The notes under the pieces were generated by a model that worked only from the letters and a program-made list of their open reading frames with translations, was not told where the DNA came from and searched no databases. A DNA stretch of 51,295 nucleotides, taken from the NCBI GenBank assembly GCA_964509125.1, contig CAZDVZ010000009.1, positions 1 to 51,295 of the forward strand, given 5' to 3'. A program made the translations under genes and the position numbers. The DNA is from SIG653 sp964509125 (GTDB taxonomy: Bacteria; Bacillota; Clostridia; Oscillospirales; CAG-382). Below are positions 25,513-34,348 of this stretch, piece by piece. Every line of letters starts with the position of its first letter. Positions within the stretch are counted from its first letter, which is position 1.

Positions 25513-26220
25513 ATGTTTTCGGTATATAAAAAAGAATTAAAATCATATTTTATTACTCCCGTTGGATATATTTTCACCGGTGTGTTTTTAGCCGTTTCAG
25601 GAATTTTGTTTAGTTTATGTACACTTTACCAAGCGGAAAGCAGTAGCATTTCTCTGTATTTTTCTCTCTTATTTGTTGTACTCGCTGTTCTTTTGCCACT
25701 GCTCACAATGAAACTTTTATCAGATGAAAGGCGCACTAAAACCGAGCAACTTCTTCTTACCTCCCCTATATCCCTTTTCGGGATGATTTGCGGAAAATAT
25801 TTTGCGGCTTTAAGTTTATACGCCGTAACTCTTTTGGTAAATAGTATAAACTTTGTTCTCCTTTACGTATATGGAGAACCCAATCTTGCTGTTATTTTAG
25901 CTGACATAATTGCTATTTTCTTTGTCGGTGCAGCTTTTTTGGCTGTAGGAATTTTCATTTCCGCTTTAACAGAAAGTCAGTTGATTGCTGCTGTTATGAG
26001 TATTCTTTCAACCTTTGGTATGCTGCTTCTTTCATATATCGCTTCGTCTGTATCTGCAGAATGGCTTAGAGTTATTATAAAATGGTTTGCGGTATATAAC
26101 AGATTCTCCGCATTTTCCAATGGAATGTTTGATATTGGAGCAATCATTTATTTTATAAGCTTTACAGTTGTTTTCCTCTTTCTCACTGCAAGGCTTTATG
26201 AACGACGCAGATGGTCTTGA
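25513..26220 (+). CDS. ABC-2 type permease, GldF-like
   Basis: A protein of 235 residues with about six transmembrane segments and the opening FSVYKKELKSYFITPVGYIF, which is characteristic of GldF-like permeases of gliding-type ABC systems. LLSDERRTKTEQLLLTSPIS follows the second membrane segment, as in that family. AAAGGAG precedes the ATG. It pairs with the ATPase before it and the GldG-like protein after it. In Bacteroidetes such a system is tied to gliding, but in Clostridia its substrate is unknown. Confidence 0.88.
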   Translation: MFSVYKKELKSYFITPVGYIFTGVFLAVSGILFSLCTLYQAESSSISLYFSLLFVVLAVLLPLLTMKLLSDERRTKTEQLLLTSPISLFGMICGKYFAALSLYAVTLLVNSINFVLLYVYGEPNLAVILADIIAIFFVGAAFLAVGIFISALTESQLIAAVMSILSTFGMLLLSYIASSVSAEWLRVIIKWFAVYNRFSAFSNGMFDIGAIIYFISFTVVFLFLTARLYERRRWS

Positions 26221-26237
26221 TCTAAGGAGGAAAAAAC

Positions 26238-27836
26238 ATGAATAGTAGAAAAATTCAGTACAGTTCTGTTTCAATTGTATTTACTGCTGTTGTTGTTGCA
26301 CTTATACTTGCTTTGAACCTTTTTATAACTTCGATAGAAGATAAGTTGGCAACCAAAATTGACCTTTCAAGTACAAATTTAATAAGTATTTCCGAAAGCT
26401 CGCACATCGCTTTAAGCGCGCTTGGAGACGATTTTGACACAACTATATATTTTCTTACGGCTAAAGATATTTTAGAATCCACATCACAAGAAAAAATTTA
26501 TATGGTTCATGAGCTTGCAAATGAGTACGCAAGGCAATATCCTAATAACATTAAGATCGAATATAAAGATCTAAACAAGGACATGGAGTTCCTTAAGGAT
26601 ATAAAAGAAAAGGCTCAAACTACTTTAAGCGAAGATAAAATTATTGTAGAAGGAAAAAAAGACGGAAAAACGATACATTTCAAAGTTTACTCTTTCTCAG
26701 CATTTTTTGTTACCGACGAAGATTCGGGAGAATATTTTGCTTTCCAGGGTGAATTAAAATTCACTTCCGCCATTCTTCAGACATCAATGACAGAAAGACC
26801 TATAGCGCTTTTCACAACCGGTCACGGTGAAACCGTAAAAGGGATTCTTGAAGGAGACGGTTCAAGAGTAATTCATAGCTATCCGGTTGAAGACATAAAC
26901 AATGAAGATTTATATTATGAACTCGTTGAATATGTTCCGCTTTTCCAAATGCTCGACAATTCCGGTTTTGAAATCAAAGCCATGGATCTACGTATAGAAG
27001 ATATTCCGGAAAACACTGATCTGATTGTAATAAGCAGTCCTACAAGTGATTTTCAAAAATATGAAAATGACATGGATCCCCTTGTGAAAACTGAGATCAA
27101 TAAAATTGATGATTTTGTTAATTCGTTCAAAAGCCTCGCGGTTATTGTTGGCGAAAGCACAAACGACGATATGAAAAATTTACGCGAACTTATGTGGGAA
27201 GAATATGGACTCGATTTTGACGCAAATAATAAACTCAAGGATGAAGACAACTGTGTTATTACGAGCGGTTCAACAACTTATGACGGATACAGTATTGTAG
27301 GAAAGTATGCTGTTGGTCAAAATTCGTTGGAGCACGCAATACTATCCAACGTGATTAACACATCTATTAAAACCGTATTCAGAAACCCAATTAAAATCAA
27401 AGTAAATCCCGATGTAAAGGGCGCTGCAATTTCCGTATCCACCTACGACGAGGCAAAAGTTTTAGCCGGTAACGAGGAAGTTGAAACAGGATCTTTCCCT
27501 TTGATTGGCGTATTTTGCAACTATGAGTTTGGGAAAAATAATGCTATTGAATATAAGCGTGTTTTCCTTATAGGATCGGACGAATTCTTGTCTCCAACAT
27601 ATACAAGTGGTGAATACGGTAACCCATATATTTTCTACGGAATGGCAAGAGCTGCGACGAACAATGAAATAATTCCTGATGATATTACTTACGCAAAATT
27701 AGAAAGCGAAGGACTTAACGGCGAAGTTCTTACAAGTGATGTCGCGCGGAAATGGGCCTTTAGAGTTTCATTATATATTCCTTCGGTAATATTAATAATC
27801 GGAGGCGTTGTTTGGCTTAGGAGGCGTCATTTATAA
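26238..27836 (+). CDS. GldG-like extracytoplasmic ABC component
   Basis: A protein of 532 residues. One N-terminal membrane segment (about 14-32) is followed by the extracellular part. DLSSTNLISISE (about 40) is the usual start of this family, and the ALFTTGHGE motif (about 190-200) is also typical. A second membrane segment at the C-terminus (about 508-526, SLYIPSVILIIGGVVWL) is followed by RRR, so both ends are probably cytoplasmic. GldG-like proteins pair with GldF-like permeases; the biochemical role is not known. AAGGAGG lies before the ATG. The stop overlaps the next start in TAATG. Confidence 0.86.
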   Translation: MNSRKIQYSSVSIVFTAVVVALILALNLFITSIEDKLATKIDLSSTNLISISESSHIALSALGDDFDTTIYFLTAKDILESTSQEKIYMVHELANEYARQYPNNIKIEYKDLNKDMEFLKDIKEKAQTTLSEDKIIVEGKKDGKTIHFKVYSFSAFFVTDEDSGEYFAFQGELKFTSAILQTSMTERPIALFTTGHGETVKGILEGDGSRVIHSYPVEDINNEDLYYELVEYVPLFQMLDNSGFEIKAMDLRIEDIPENTDLIVISSPTSDFQKYENDMDPLVKTEINKIDDFVNSFKSLAVIVGESTNDDMKNLRELMWEEYGLDFDANNKLKDEDNCVITSGSTTYDGYSIVGKYAVGQNSLEHAILSNVINTSIKTVFRNPIKIKVNPDVKGAAISVSTYDEAKVLAGNEEVETGSFPLIGVFCNYEFGKNNAIEYKRVFLIGSDEFLSPTYTSGEYGNPYIFYGMARAATNNEIIPDDITYAKLESEGLNGEVLTSDVARKWAFRVSLYIPSVILIIGGVVWLRRRHL

Positions 27837-30055
27837 TGAGTTTAAGTAAAAGAATTAAATCAATTATAATAATTTCTCTTTTATCTATTCTTGTAGTTGG
27901 AGCATATTATATTGTTTCGTACTTTATAAGTGATGAAGAAACAGACGAATATTACAGCTTTACAGAAGAAGAAATCGAAATACTCAAAGAGACAGAAAAA
28001 ATTGACATATATATGTTCAAACCCGAATTTATGTTTTATGAAACTTCAACTGAAAATACGGAAGAAGAAGAAAAATTTTCTATACCTTCCCCATCCAAAG
28101 TTGGAGAAAATTTGGGTACATCTCTAAGAGAATTCATCATTAAAGGTAATGTTGCAGAAGATACAGGTGAAAGAGCAGACGAATATGCAACAGTTATTAA
28201 TGGCTTCATGAAAAGTTTATCTGAAGTTTCTTCAAAAATTAACTATTATCACGATGAAAACGGAAGTTTTTCTGAAAAATATAATATAACCGGAGACTAT
28301 ATTATTTTTGATAAAGACGGGGAGATAACAAAAGTTGCTTATGATGATTTTTTTGTTACCCTCGAAGACGGAACAAAATATGCTTTTGACCGTCAGAAGG
28401 TTATTAATATAATTAATTCCATAAACGGACGTGAAGAAAAAAACGTACATTCACTGGTTGCTTTAAAAGGATATGACACGGACGGCGACACTGTCAGTAC
28501 AATAACAAATACACCATTTGTATTTCCACCCATAACGTCACGATATGATGTTCAAGTTTTAAATGTTTACAACCGCAACGGAGGATTTCGTGTTTATCAA
28601 GATGAAACAACACAAAATTTCTATTTTAAAGACGCTCTAACGCTTGATTATAATTCCGAATTATTTTCAACCGCTTTGATGTCTGCAATTTATATGTTAT
28701 CCACCGGAAAGGTTGAATCTCCCGTTTCCCTTGCTGAATACGGACTTGATGATGAAAAAAATGCAACAGCCGTAGTGCAGATTTATATGAAAGGAGAAAA
28801 CTCTCCTTCGCATCAAGTTATTATTGGAAACAAGACTGTGGACGGAACGGGATATTACGCTAAATATTATAACAAAGATCACATCTATATAATTAGTTCT
28901 GACATTGAAAATGGTCTTTTGCTTCCCGCTCAAGATTTCTTTCAAAAAAGTATTGTGCATACAGTAACAAGCGTTGAAGGTGTTTACAGTATTGACGATA
29001 TTAAAGTAAATTTTTTGACAGAAGATAAAGAGTTAAATGTTGTATTAATGGAAGACGAAGATGATGACGGTTCGCAGGTATACAGCATTTGGAAAATAAT
29101 TTCTCCGCAAGAGCTTATTCCAACGGGGAAAGAATTTGGAAACCCAAATTCAAGCGCATTTACAGAGTTTATTCAAAGCGCAGCGACCTTAACTTCAGAG
29201 AAAATTGTTGAATACAAAATGACTGACGTTCCTATAAGCGAAAGTGCTGCTTGGGATATTATATCCGAAGAAGTTCTTGCAAATTATATTCAAAACAGGA
29301 TAGTCAGTGATGGTAAGGATCGAAGCGAAATAGAGGGTTTTTCTGCTGAGACGTTGGAAAAATACGGACTTTTGAATCCAAGGCTTGAGGTATCATATTC
29401 ATACCCCGTCGAAGCTTCAAACGGAGAAGAATATAAAATATTTTCCAGAGTTATGATCAGCGAATTAAACGAGGATGGTGAATACTATGCGTATTCATAT
29501 CTTTACACCTTTAATAGTAAAGGAGAACTTACCGAAATTCAATGCACAGGATGCATTACTACCTTATCAAAAGATAATGTAACATGGCTTGAATGGGGCG
29601 TTATGGATTTTAATAACAAATTCCTTTACAAAAACTACGTTTACAATGTAGATTGGCTCGAAGTAGAATCTAACGGCGAAATATATCGTTTTAATGTAGA
29701 TGCATCTGAAGAAGACGAAGAAGTTTATGCGGTTACTCTTGTTCACAATGGATCATCTCAAAGCATTGAGCCAATGAATTTTAAATTGATGTATAGTTCC
29801 GTTTTGCTTATATACATGGTAGATAACTATGAAATTGCTAATGAAGAGCCCCAAATGATGTGTAGGATCACTATACACGCACGAGGTGGATCTACAGAAA
29901 TGATTTTCTATCGTGTTACCAACACTAAAGCGTATTACACTTTAAACGGCGAAGGCAAACATTATGTTAAAGTTTCCACAGTATTTAATTTCTTGAGTAA
30001 ATATAACAGAGTTATAAACGGAGAAACTTTATCAAGAGACGATTTTGGAATATGA
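27836..30055 (+). CDS. DUF4340-type extracytoplasmic protein
   Basis: A protein of 739 residues. The N-terminus has one hydrophobic segment (about 9-32) that anchors it, and the rest should be outside. DUF4340 proteins commonly follow GldG-like genes, and the repeated beta-rich units fit that family: VVQIYMKGENSPSHQVIIGNK at about 315, and YYAKYYNKDHIYIISSDI. The protein is rich in Asp, Glu and Tyr. Its function is unknown; it is presumed to work with the ABC system. It is coupled by the TAATG overlap upstream and an ATGA overlap downstream. Confidence 0.8.
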   Translation: MSLSKRIKSIIIISLLSILVVGAYYIVSYFISDEETDEYYSFTEEEIEILKETEKIDIYMFKPEFMFYETSTENTEEEEKFSIPSPSKVGENLGTSLREFIIKGNVAEDTGERADEYATVINGFMKSLSEVSSKINYYHDENGSFSEKYNITGDYIIFDKDGEITKVAYDDFFVTLEDGTKYAFDRQKVINIINSINGREEKNVHSLVALKGYDTDGDTVSTITNTPFVFPPITSRYDVQVLNVYNRNGGFRVYQDETTQNFYFKDALTLDYNSELFSTALMSAIYMLSTGKVESPVSLAEYGLDDEKNATAVVQIYMKGENSPSHQVIIGNKTVDGTGYYAKYYNKDHIYIISSDIENGLLLPAQDFFQKSIVHTVTSVEGVYSIDDIKVNFLTEDKELNVVLMEDEDDDGSQVYSIWKIISPQELIPTGKEFGNPNSSAFTEFIQSAATLTSEKIVEYKMTDVPISESAAWDIISEEVLANYIQNRIVSDGKDRSEIEGFSAETLEKYGLLNPRLEVSYSYPVEASNGEEYKIFSRVMISELNEDGEYYAYSYLYTFNSKGELTEIQCTGCITTLSKDNVTWLEWGVMDFNNKFLYKNYVYNVDWLEVESNGEIYRFNVDASEEDEEVYAVTLVHNGSSQSIEPMNFKLMYSSVLLIYMVDNYEIANEEPQMMCRITIHARGGSTEMIFYRVTNTKAYYTLNGEGKHYVKVSTVFNFLSKYNRVINGETLSRDDFGI

Positions 30056-30867
30056 AAAAAATAATATTAATCGCGCTTTCCCTCATAATTCTAATTTCCA
30101 CAGGTATTATTACATTCTTTTCTTGCAGTAAAGTGTCAAATAGAAGCTACAATAGAATTGAAGATTCTGTTAAAAAAACAAATTGGGAAAACACTTACAG
30201 CGCATCATTTGTTTTGGAAGTTAAAGATGTTGATACCCAGGATCTTATAATGTTTGTTCAAGGAACTTACTCGATCAATAAAAACGACGGTACCATTCTA
30301 TGCGGAGAACTTGTTCAAACTGTTTACAATACTCCTTCCTCTTTTAAAATTGGATTTTACGACGACACATATGTTACATTAACAGACGAGTACAAAGTAC
30401 TTTCCGATCTTGAAGAAGAAGTTTTGTTAAGTCAATTTATGTGTTCGCCCGCAATTTCTCTCCGGAAAGATGAAATTGAATCCATTAAAAAATCCGAGGT
30501 TTCTGACGGAAATATGTATACTGTCATTGCCAATGAAAATTTTGGAGATTATTTGTCACGGTTGCTTGGAGATGATATTTATACGTTTTCTTCAATGAAG
30601 CAACCCAAGAAAGAAATGACCGAATACTCTGACCTAATATTAAAGTATATTATTGGTGACGATGGATTTTTAATTGGCAGAGAAACATCTTACATCATTA
30701 CGGCATACGATACAGTTCCCTATTATCCCGGATATCAGGCAAACGATGATGATTTCAAAAGGACTTTTTCCATCTCTTTAAAGCACAATTACAAAGCGTT
30801 TGGAGGCGAAGTTTCTGTTGACATCTCCCCTTTCTTACCGGATGACGAAACTGAATCTGAAAACTAA
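30052..30867 (+). CDS. Putative lipoprotein ending the Gld-type operon
   Basis: A protein of 271 residues that I do not recognise by family. A short basic start, a hydrophobic run (about 4-24) and then Cys25 in FFSC suggest a lipoprotein with an atypical lipobox, or a simple anchor. The remainder is acidic and beta-rich, ending in a Asp/Glu-rich tail. It starts in an ATGA overlap with the DUF4340 gene and is followed by a terminator-like hairpin, so it is the last gene of this operon. Probably an accessory of the ABC system; that is inference from context. Confidence 0.65.
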   Translation: MKKIILIALSLIILISTGIITFFSCSKVSNRSYNRIEDSVKKTNWENTYSASFVLEVKDVDTQDLIMFVQGTYSINKNDGTILCGELVQTVYNTPSSFKIGFYDDTYVTLTDEYKVLSDLEEEVLLSQFMCSPAISLRKDEIESIKKSEVSDGNMYTVIANENFGDYLSRLLGDDIYTFSSMKQPKKEMTEYSDLILKYIIGDDGFLIGRETSYIITAYDTVPYYPGYQANDDDFKRTFSISLKHNYKAFGGEVSVDISPFLPDDETESEN

Positions 30868-30901
30868 TACCGTCATAAAATAATAAACAGGTATAAAAAA
30901 G

Positions 30902-30950
30902 CCTCACTTCTCATATATTTTACTAAAAACAATGGGAAGTGAGGTTTTTT
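30902..30950 (+). terminator. Terminator-like hairpin whose 3' arm is the ribosome site of the next gene
   Basis: A perfect 9-bp stem (30902-30910 with 30936-30944) with a 25-base loop, flanked by six A and followed by six T. The 3' arm GAAGTGAGG is also the only ribosome site for the ATG at 30951. The long loop makes it a weaker terminator than the others in this window. Confidence 0.65.
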
Positions 30951-31385
30951 ATGGCAGACAAAAGAAAAAAATTTAAGAAAAAATCAATGGGGAACGAAAA
31001 TTTTATAGTTTCTGTTTTATGTGGATTTTTAACAGGAATAGCTTGCATTTTTATTATTTCCCTAATATGTTCTTCATTATCATTAAAATTCAAAAATCCA
31101 ATCAACGCTACATCATGGTTGGCAATCATTTGTCTGACCATAGGTTCATTAATTGGAGGAATATCGTCAGGAATGCTATATAAAAGCAATCCAATTCTAT
31201 CTTCTGCTGTTGGTTCAATAATTATAGGGATAATTCTATTGCTAACTAATATAACAAATGATGGAAGCTTATCAATAATCAATCTTTTACTTTCACCGGT
31301 TATTTCCGTTGTTGGAGGTATTATCGGCGGAATGATTTGCAAAAGCTTTGGACATAAAAGCAAAGTAAAACGATACTTAAGCTAA
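30951..31385 (+). CDS. Small membrane protein (TIGR04086-like)
   Basis: A protein of 144 residues with four predicted membrane segments (about 21-43, 51-72, 76-100 and 109-128) and a basic N-terminus (RKKFKKKS). It resembles the Clostridia TIGR04086 family of putative membrane proteins, of unknown function; the family match is from memory. The ATG at 30951 is preferred to an in-frame GTG at 30939 because GTGAGG lies just before it. The ribosome site is within the hairpin that also ends the upstream operon. It is followed by a terminator at 31454. Confidence 0.65.
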   Translation: MADKRKKFKKKSMGNENFIVSVLCGFLTGIACIFIISLICSSLSLKFKNPINATSWLAIICLTIGSLIGGISSGMLYKSNPILSSAVGSIIIGIILLLTNITNDGSLSIINLLLSPVISVVGGIIGGMICKSFGHKSKVKRYLS

Positions 31386-31451
31386 AAACATAGATTTTAA
31401 AAAACAGATATAAAATAAATGATACTGTGTTAATATTACTTGATATGCAAA

Positions 31452-31500
31452 AAGGCTGTCTCAAACGCAAAATTAAATTTGCAATTGGGACAGCCTTTTC
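31452..31500. terminator. Terminator hairpin after the small membrane protein gene
   Basis: An 11-bp stem with one G-T pair (31454-31464 with 31485-31495) and an inner GCAAA/TTTGC extension, with TTTT after it and AAAAA before it. It could act in both directions. Confidence 0.75.
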
Positions 31501-31540
31501 ATCTGAAGTTGTTTGAATTCGATTTTGTGCATAATTTAAA

Positions 31541-31584
31541 AAGCTGTCTCAAGCACTATATTAAAGTCGAACATGAGACAGCTT
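31541..31584 (-). terminator. Terminator of the histidine operon
   Basis: A perfect 11-bp stem (31541-31551 with 31574-31584), followed on the minus strand by a T run (plus-strand A run at 31537-31542). The stem sequence closely resembles that of the hairpin at 31454. Confidence 0.78.
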
Positions 31585-31596
31585 CATAATACCAAA

Positions 31597-32235
31597 TTAT
31601 TTCATTTTTTCCTGTTTAACTTTTTTGTCAATAATATGTCTTGAAGCCAATTCCCTTCTTATATCATCAACCGTAACCCCTGTTTCAGCCATAAGCACAA
31701 GGACATGATACGCAAGATCGGATATTTCATAAATTTCTTCTTCTTTGCTGTTTTTCGAACCAATAATAACTTCCGTTGTCTCCTCGCCTATTTTTTTTAG
31801 TATCTTATCTAAGCCTTTTTGGAAAAGATAAGTGGTGTATGATCCCTCAGGCATCTCACGCTTTCTACCGCAAATAAGTTCATAAAGACCATCAATAGAA
31901 AATTCAGGTGTCTCAGCTTCCAAAACAGGTGATGTAAAACAGCTTTCTGTACCTGTATGGCATGCCGGCCCGTCCTTTATAACCTCAACAATCAATGCGT
32001 CATTATCGCAATCAGCGGTAATTGAAACAACATGTTGATAATTTCCCGAAGTTTCTCCTTTTAACCATAATTCATTTCTGCTTCTGCTATAAAAGCAAGT
32101 AAGCTTTTTTTCCAGTGTAATTTCCAAACTCTCTTTGCTCATATAAGCAAGTGTCAATACCTTTTTTGTATAAAAATCCTGAACTATTGCAGGAATCAAC
32201 CCTTTATCATCAAATTTCAAATTTTGTAAATTCAT
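31597..32235 (-). CDS. hisIE: Bifunctional phosphoribosyl-AMP cyclohydrolase / phosphoribosyl-ATP pyrophosphatase
   Basis: A protein of 212 residues for histidine steps 2 and 3. The HisI part (about 1-110) has WLKGETSGN, DCDNDALIV and GPACHTGTESCF, with the zinc-binding cysteines. The HisE part (about 115-205) has the MPEGSYTTYLFQKGLDKILKK stretch, then GEETTEVIIG and EEIYEISDLAYHVLVLM. Both domains look complete. It overlaps hisF by 4 bases (ATGA) and is the last gene before the operon terminator. Confidence 0.95.
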   Translation of the reverse strand: MNLQNLKFDDKGLIPAIVQDFYTKKVLTLAYMSKESLEITLEKKLTCFYSRSRNELWLKGETSGNYQHVVSITADCDNDALIVEVIKDGPACHTGTESCFTSPVLEAETPEFSIDGLYELICGRKREMPEGSYTTYLFQKGLDKILKKIGEETTEVIIGSKNSKEEEIYEISDLAYHVLVLMAETGVTVDDIRRELASRHIIDKKVKQEKMK

Positions 32236-33005
32236 TCTTTCTCTCCTAATCTTCTCACGGGAATACCTTCCGCGGATAAAATTTTCTTTAAATCTTTAAT
32301 TTCAAGCTGTTTAAAATGGAAAATCGAGGCCGCAAGCCCTGCATCTACTTTTTTTATAGTTTTAAAAAGTTTAACAAAGTCATCTGCACAACCGGCGCCG
32401 CCTGATGCGATCACGGGGATATCAACAACATTACATATGGAATCAAGCATTTCTAAATCAAAACCTTTTTTAATTCCATCGGTATCGATGCTGTTGACAA
32501 CAAGTTCTCCTGCTCCACGCTCCCAACCTTCTTTCGCCCACTTTATCGCGTCCATTCCTGTGTTTTCTCTTCCACCTTTTGCAAAAACGGTAAATCTGCC
32601 ATCAACCCTTTTTACATCCATGGAAAGTACAACGCATTGATCACCATATTTTTTTGCCGCTTCGTTTATCAAATTGGGATTTCTAATAGCACCGGAATTA
32701 ACACTAACCTTATCCGCCCCCGCTTTCAACACGCGGTCAAAATCATAAACGGAATTTATACCACCGCCAACTGTAAGTGGAATAAAAATCTTATTAGCAA
32801 CCCTTTTAAGTATCTCTGTAAAAAGTTCTCTTCCTTCAAATGAAGCTGTAATATCATAAAAGACCAACTCATCTGCACCTGAATCGTTATAAAACTCAGC
32901 TAAAGAAACAGGATCATTTACATCTTTTACGCCTTCAAAATTTACACCTTTTACTACTTTGTCCCCTCTCACATCCAGGCATGGGATTATTCTCTTAGCA
33001 AGCAT
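32232..33005 (-). CDS. hisF: Imidazole glycerol phosphate synthase, cyclase subunit
   Basis: A protein of 257 residues. The TIM barrel starts with AKRIIPCLDV (catalytic Asp11). The second catalytic Asp is in VVLSMDVKRVDG, VGGGI and ASGGAG are the phosphate-binding loops, and VNSIDTDGIKKGFD is the family signature. With HisH it makes imidazole glycerol phosphate and AICAR. AGGAGG lies 5 bases before the ATG. It lies 9 bases after hisA. Confidence 0.96.
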   Translation of the reverse strand: MLAKRIIPCLDVRGDKVVKGVNFEGVKDVNDPVSLAEFYNDSGADELVFYDITASFEGRELFTEILKRVANKIFIPLTVGGGINSVYDFDRVLKAGADKVSVNSGAIRNPNLINEAAKKYGDQCVVLSMDVKRVDGRFTVFAKGGRENTGMDAIKWAKEGWERGAGELVVNSIDTDGIKKGFDLEMLDSICNVVDIPVIASGGAGCADDFVKLFKTIKKVDAGLAASIFHFKQLEIKDLKKILSAEGIPVRRLGEKE

Positions 33006-33014
33006 AAAATCCTC

Positions 33015-33731
33015 CTATGACCGACAGATTTGGAGCGCTTTTTTTAAATCCAAAGCTCCGCTATAAAGTGCTTTACCCAAAATTGCGCCGTAGATTCCCA
33101 TTTTTGAAAGCTCTTCAATTTCGCTATAGTATGTAATTCCACCTGATGCAACTACATTAAGGCCTTTAATTTTTGACAACTTTTTATACGCCTCAAGATT
33201 TGTTCCTGTTTCTGTTCCATCTTTGGATATATCGGTATAAATAACTGTTCCAATATTCATAGATAAAAGACTTTCACAATATTCAAAGCCGGAAACATTA
33301 CTCGTTTCGGTCCAACCATGAACTGCTGCATATCCATTCTTTACGTCAATTCCGGCTGCAATAAGGTCACCGTATTTTTTTCCCATATTTTTGGCAAATT
33401 CAGGATTGTTTATGGCAACTGTTCCCAATATAACTCTATTTACACCTATATCACGATACCTTTGTATACGCTCTTCATCTCGTATGCCTCCGCCTACTTC
33501 CACAAACAAATCTGTCTCCTTGACAATTCGCTCAATGGAGGCAAAATTATCTACACTTCCGCTTTTTGCACCATCAAGATCAACAACGTGAAGATGTGTC
33601 GCGCCTAAGGCTTCATATTTCTTTGCAACATCAACGGGAAGACCTTCGTAAATCGTCATTTTATTATAATCACCTTTATAAAGGCGCACTACGCTTCCGC
33701 CGCTAATATCTATAGCAGGAAAAATTATCAT
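33015..33731 (-). CDS. hisA: ProFAR isomerase
   Basis: A protein of 238 residues with the TIM-barrel isomerase pattern. IFPAIDISGGSVVRL has the catalytic Asp near 8, VEVGGGIRDE and ASGGIT are phosphate-binding, and IYTDISKDGTETG contains the second catalytic Asp. It isomerises the aminoaldose to the ketose (PRFAR). AGGAG precedes the ATG. A 17-base gap after hisH is one of the longer spacings in the operon. Confidence 0.95.
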   Translation of the reverse strand: MIIFPAIDISGGSVVRLYKGDYNKMTIYEGLPVDVAKKYEALGATHLHVVDLDGAKSGSVDNFASIERIVKETDLFVEVGGGIRDEERIQRYRDIGVNRVILGTVAINNPEFAKNMGKKYGDLIAAGIDVKNGYAAVHGWTETSNVSGFEYCESLLSMNIGTVIYTDISKDGTETGTNLEAYKKLSKIKGLNVVASGGITYYSEIEELSKMGIYGAILGKALYSGALDLKKALQICRS

Positions 33732-33748
33732 AATATGTCTCCTATAAA

Positions 33749-34348
33749 TTAAATTTCAGAAAAAGCTTTTAAAATATTTAATCCCACTTCACCGCTCTTT
33801 TCGGGATGAAACTGAGTTCCATAAAAATTTTCAAACTCAACAGCTCCCGTTATTTCAGTTCCATAATCACTTACCGCTACGATGGATTCTGCGCAATTTT
33901 TTCCGTAAAATGAGTGAACATAGTATACATAACTTCCTTCTTCAACATATTTAAAAAGCTTACTTTCTTTCTTAAACGTCAAAGAATTCCAACCCATGTG
34001 AGGCACTTTCAAGTCCTTGGATATATCATCAGCAATAGGACAAATTTCACCCTTAATCAAACCAAGTCCTTGATGTTCACCATACTCAAAGCTTTTTTCA
34101 AAAAGCAATTGCATTCCCAAACAAATGCCTAATACGGGTTTTTTTGTATTCTTTAAAAAAGGGATCAAACCTGTATTTTCAAGCATTTTATAAGCATCTC
34201 CAAAAGCACCTACACCGGGAAGAATTACTTTATCTGCTTTTTCTAAAACTTCAATATCATTTGTAACAACAGTATCAAGTTTCAAATATGACAATGATGC
34301 ACAAAGTGAAAACAAATTTCCAACACCATAATCAATAATGGCTATCAT
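33749..34348 (-). CDS. hisH: Imidazole glycerol phosphate synthase, glutaminase subunit
   Basis: A class I glutamine amidotransferase of 199 residues. The start IAIIDYGVGNLFSL, the LPGVGAFGDA oxyanion-strand region, the nucleophile Cys in GICLGMQLLFE, and the His and Glu of FHPEKSGEVG are all intact. It feeds ammonia to HisF. It starts in a 4-base overlap with hisB, which supports coupled translation. Confidence 0.95.
   Translation of the reverse strand: MIAIIDYGVGNLFSLCASLSYLKLDTVVTNDIEVLEKADKVILPGVGAFGDAYKMLENTGLIPFLKNTKKPVLGICLGMQLLFEKSFEYGEHQGLGLIKGEICPIADDISKDLKVPHMGWNSLTFKKESKLFKYVEEGSYVYYVHSFYGKNCAESIVAVSDYGTEITGAVEFENFYGTQFHPEKSGEVGLNILKAFSEI

Noticed and set aside
30923..31363. 146-residue open frame on the minus strand opposite the small membrane protein
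   Set aside because: The plus-strand frame has the ribosome site and four membrane segments; the antisense frame is a mirror of it and reads into the terminator.
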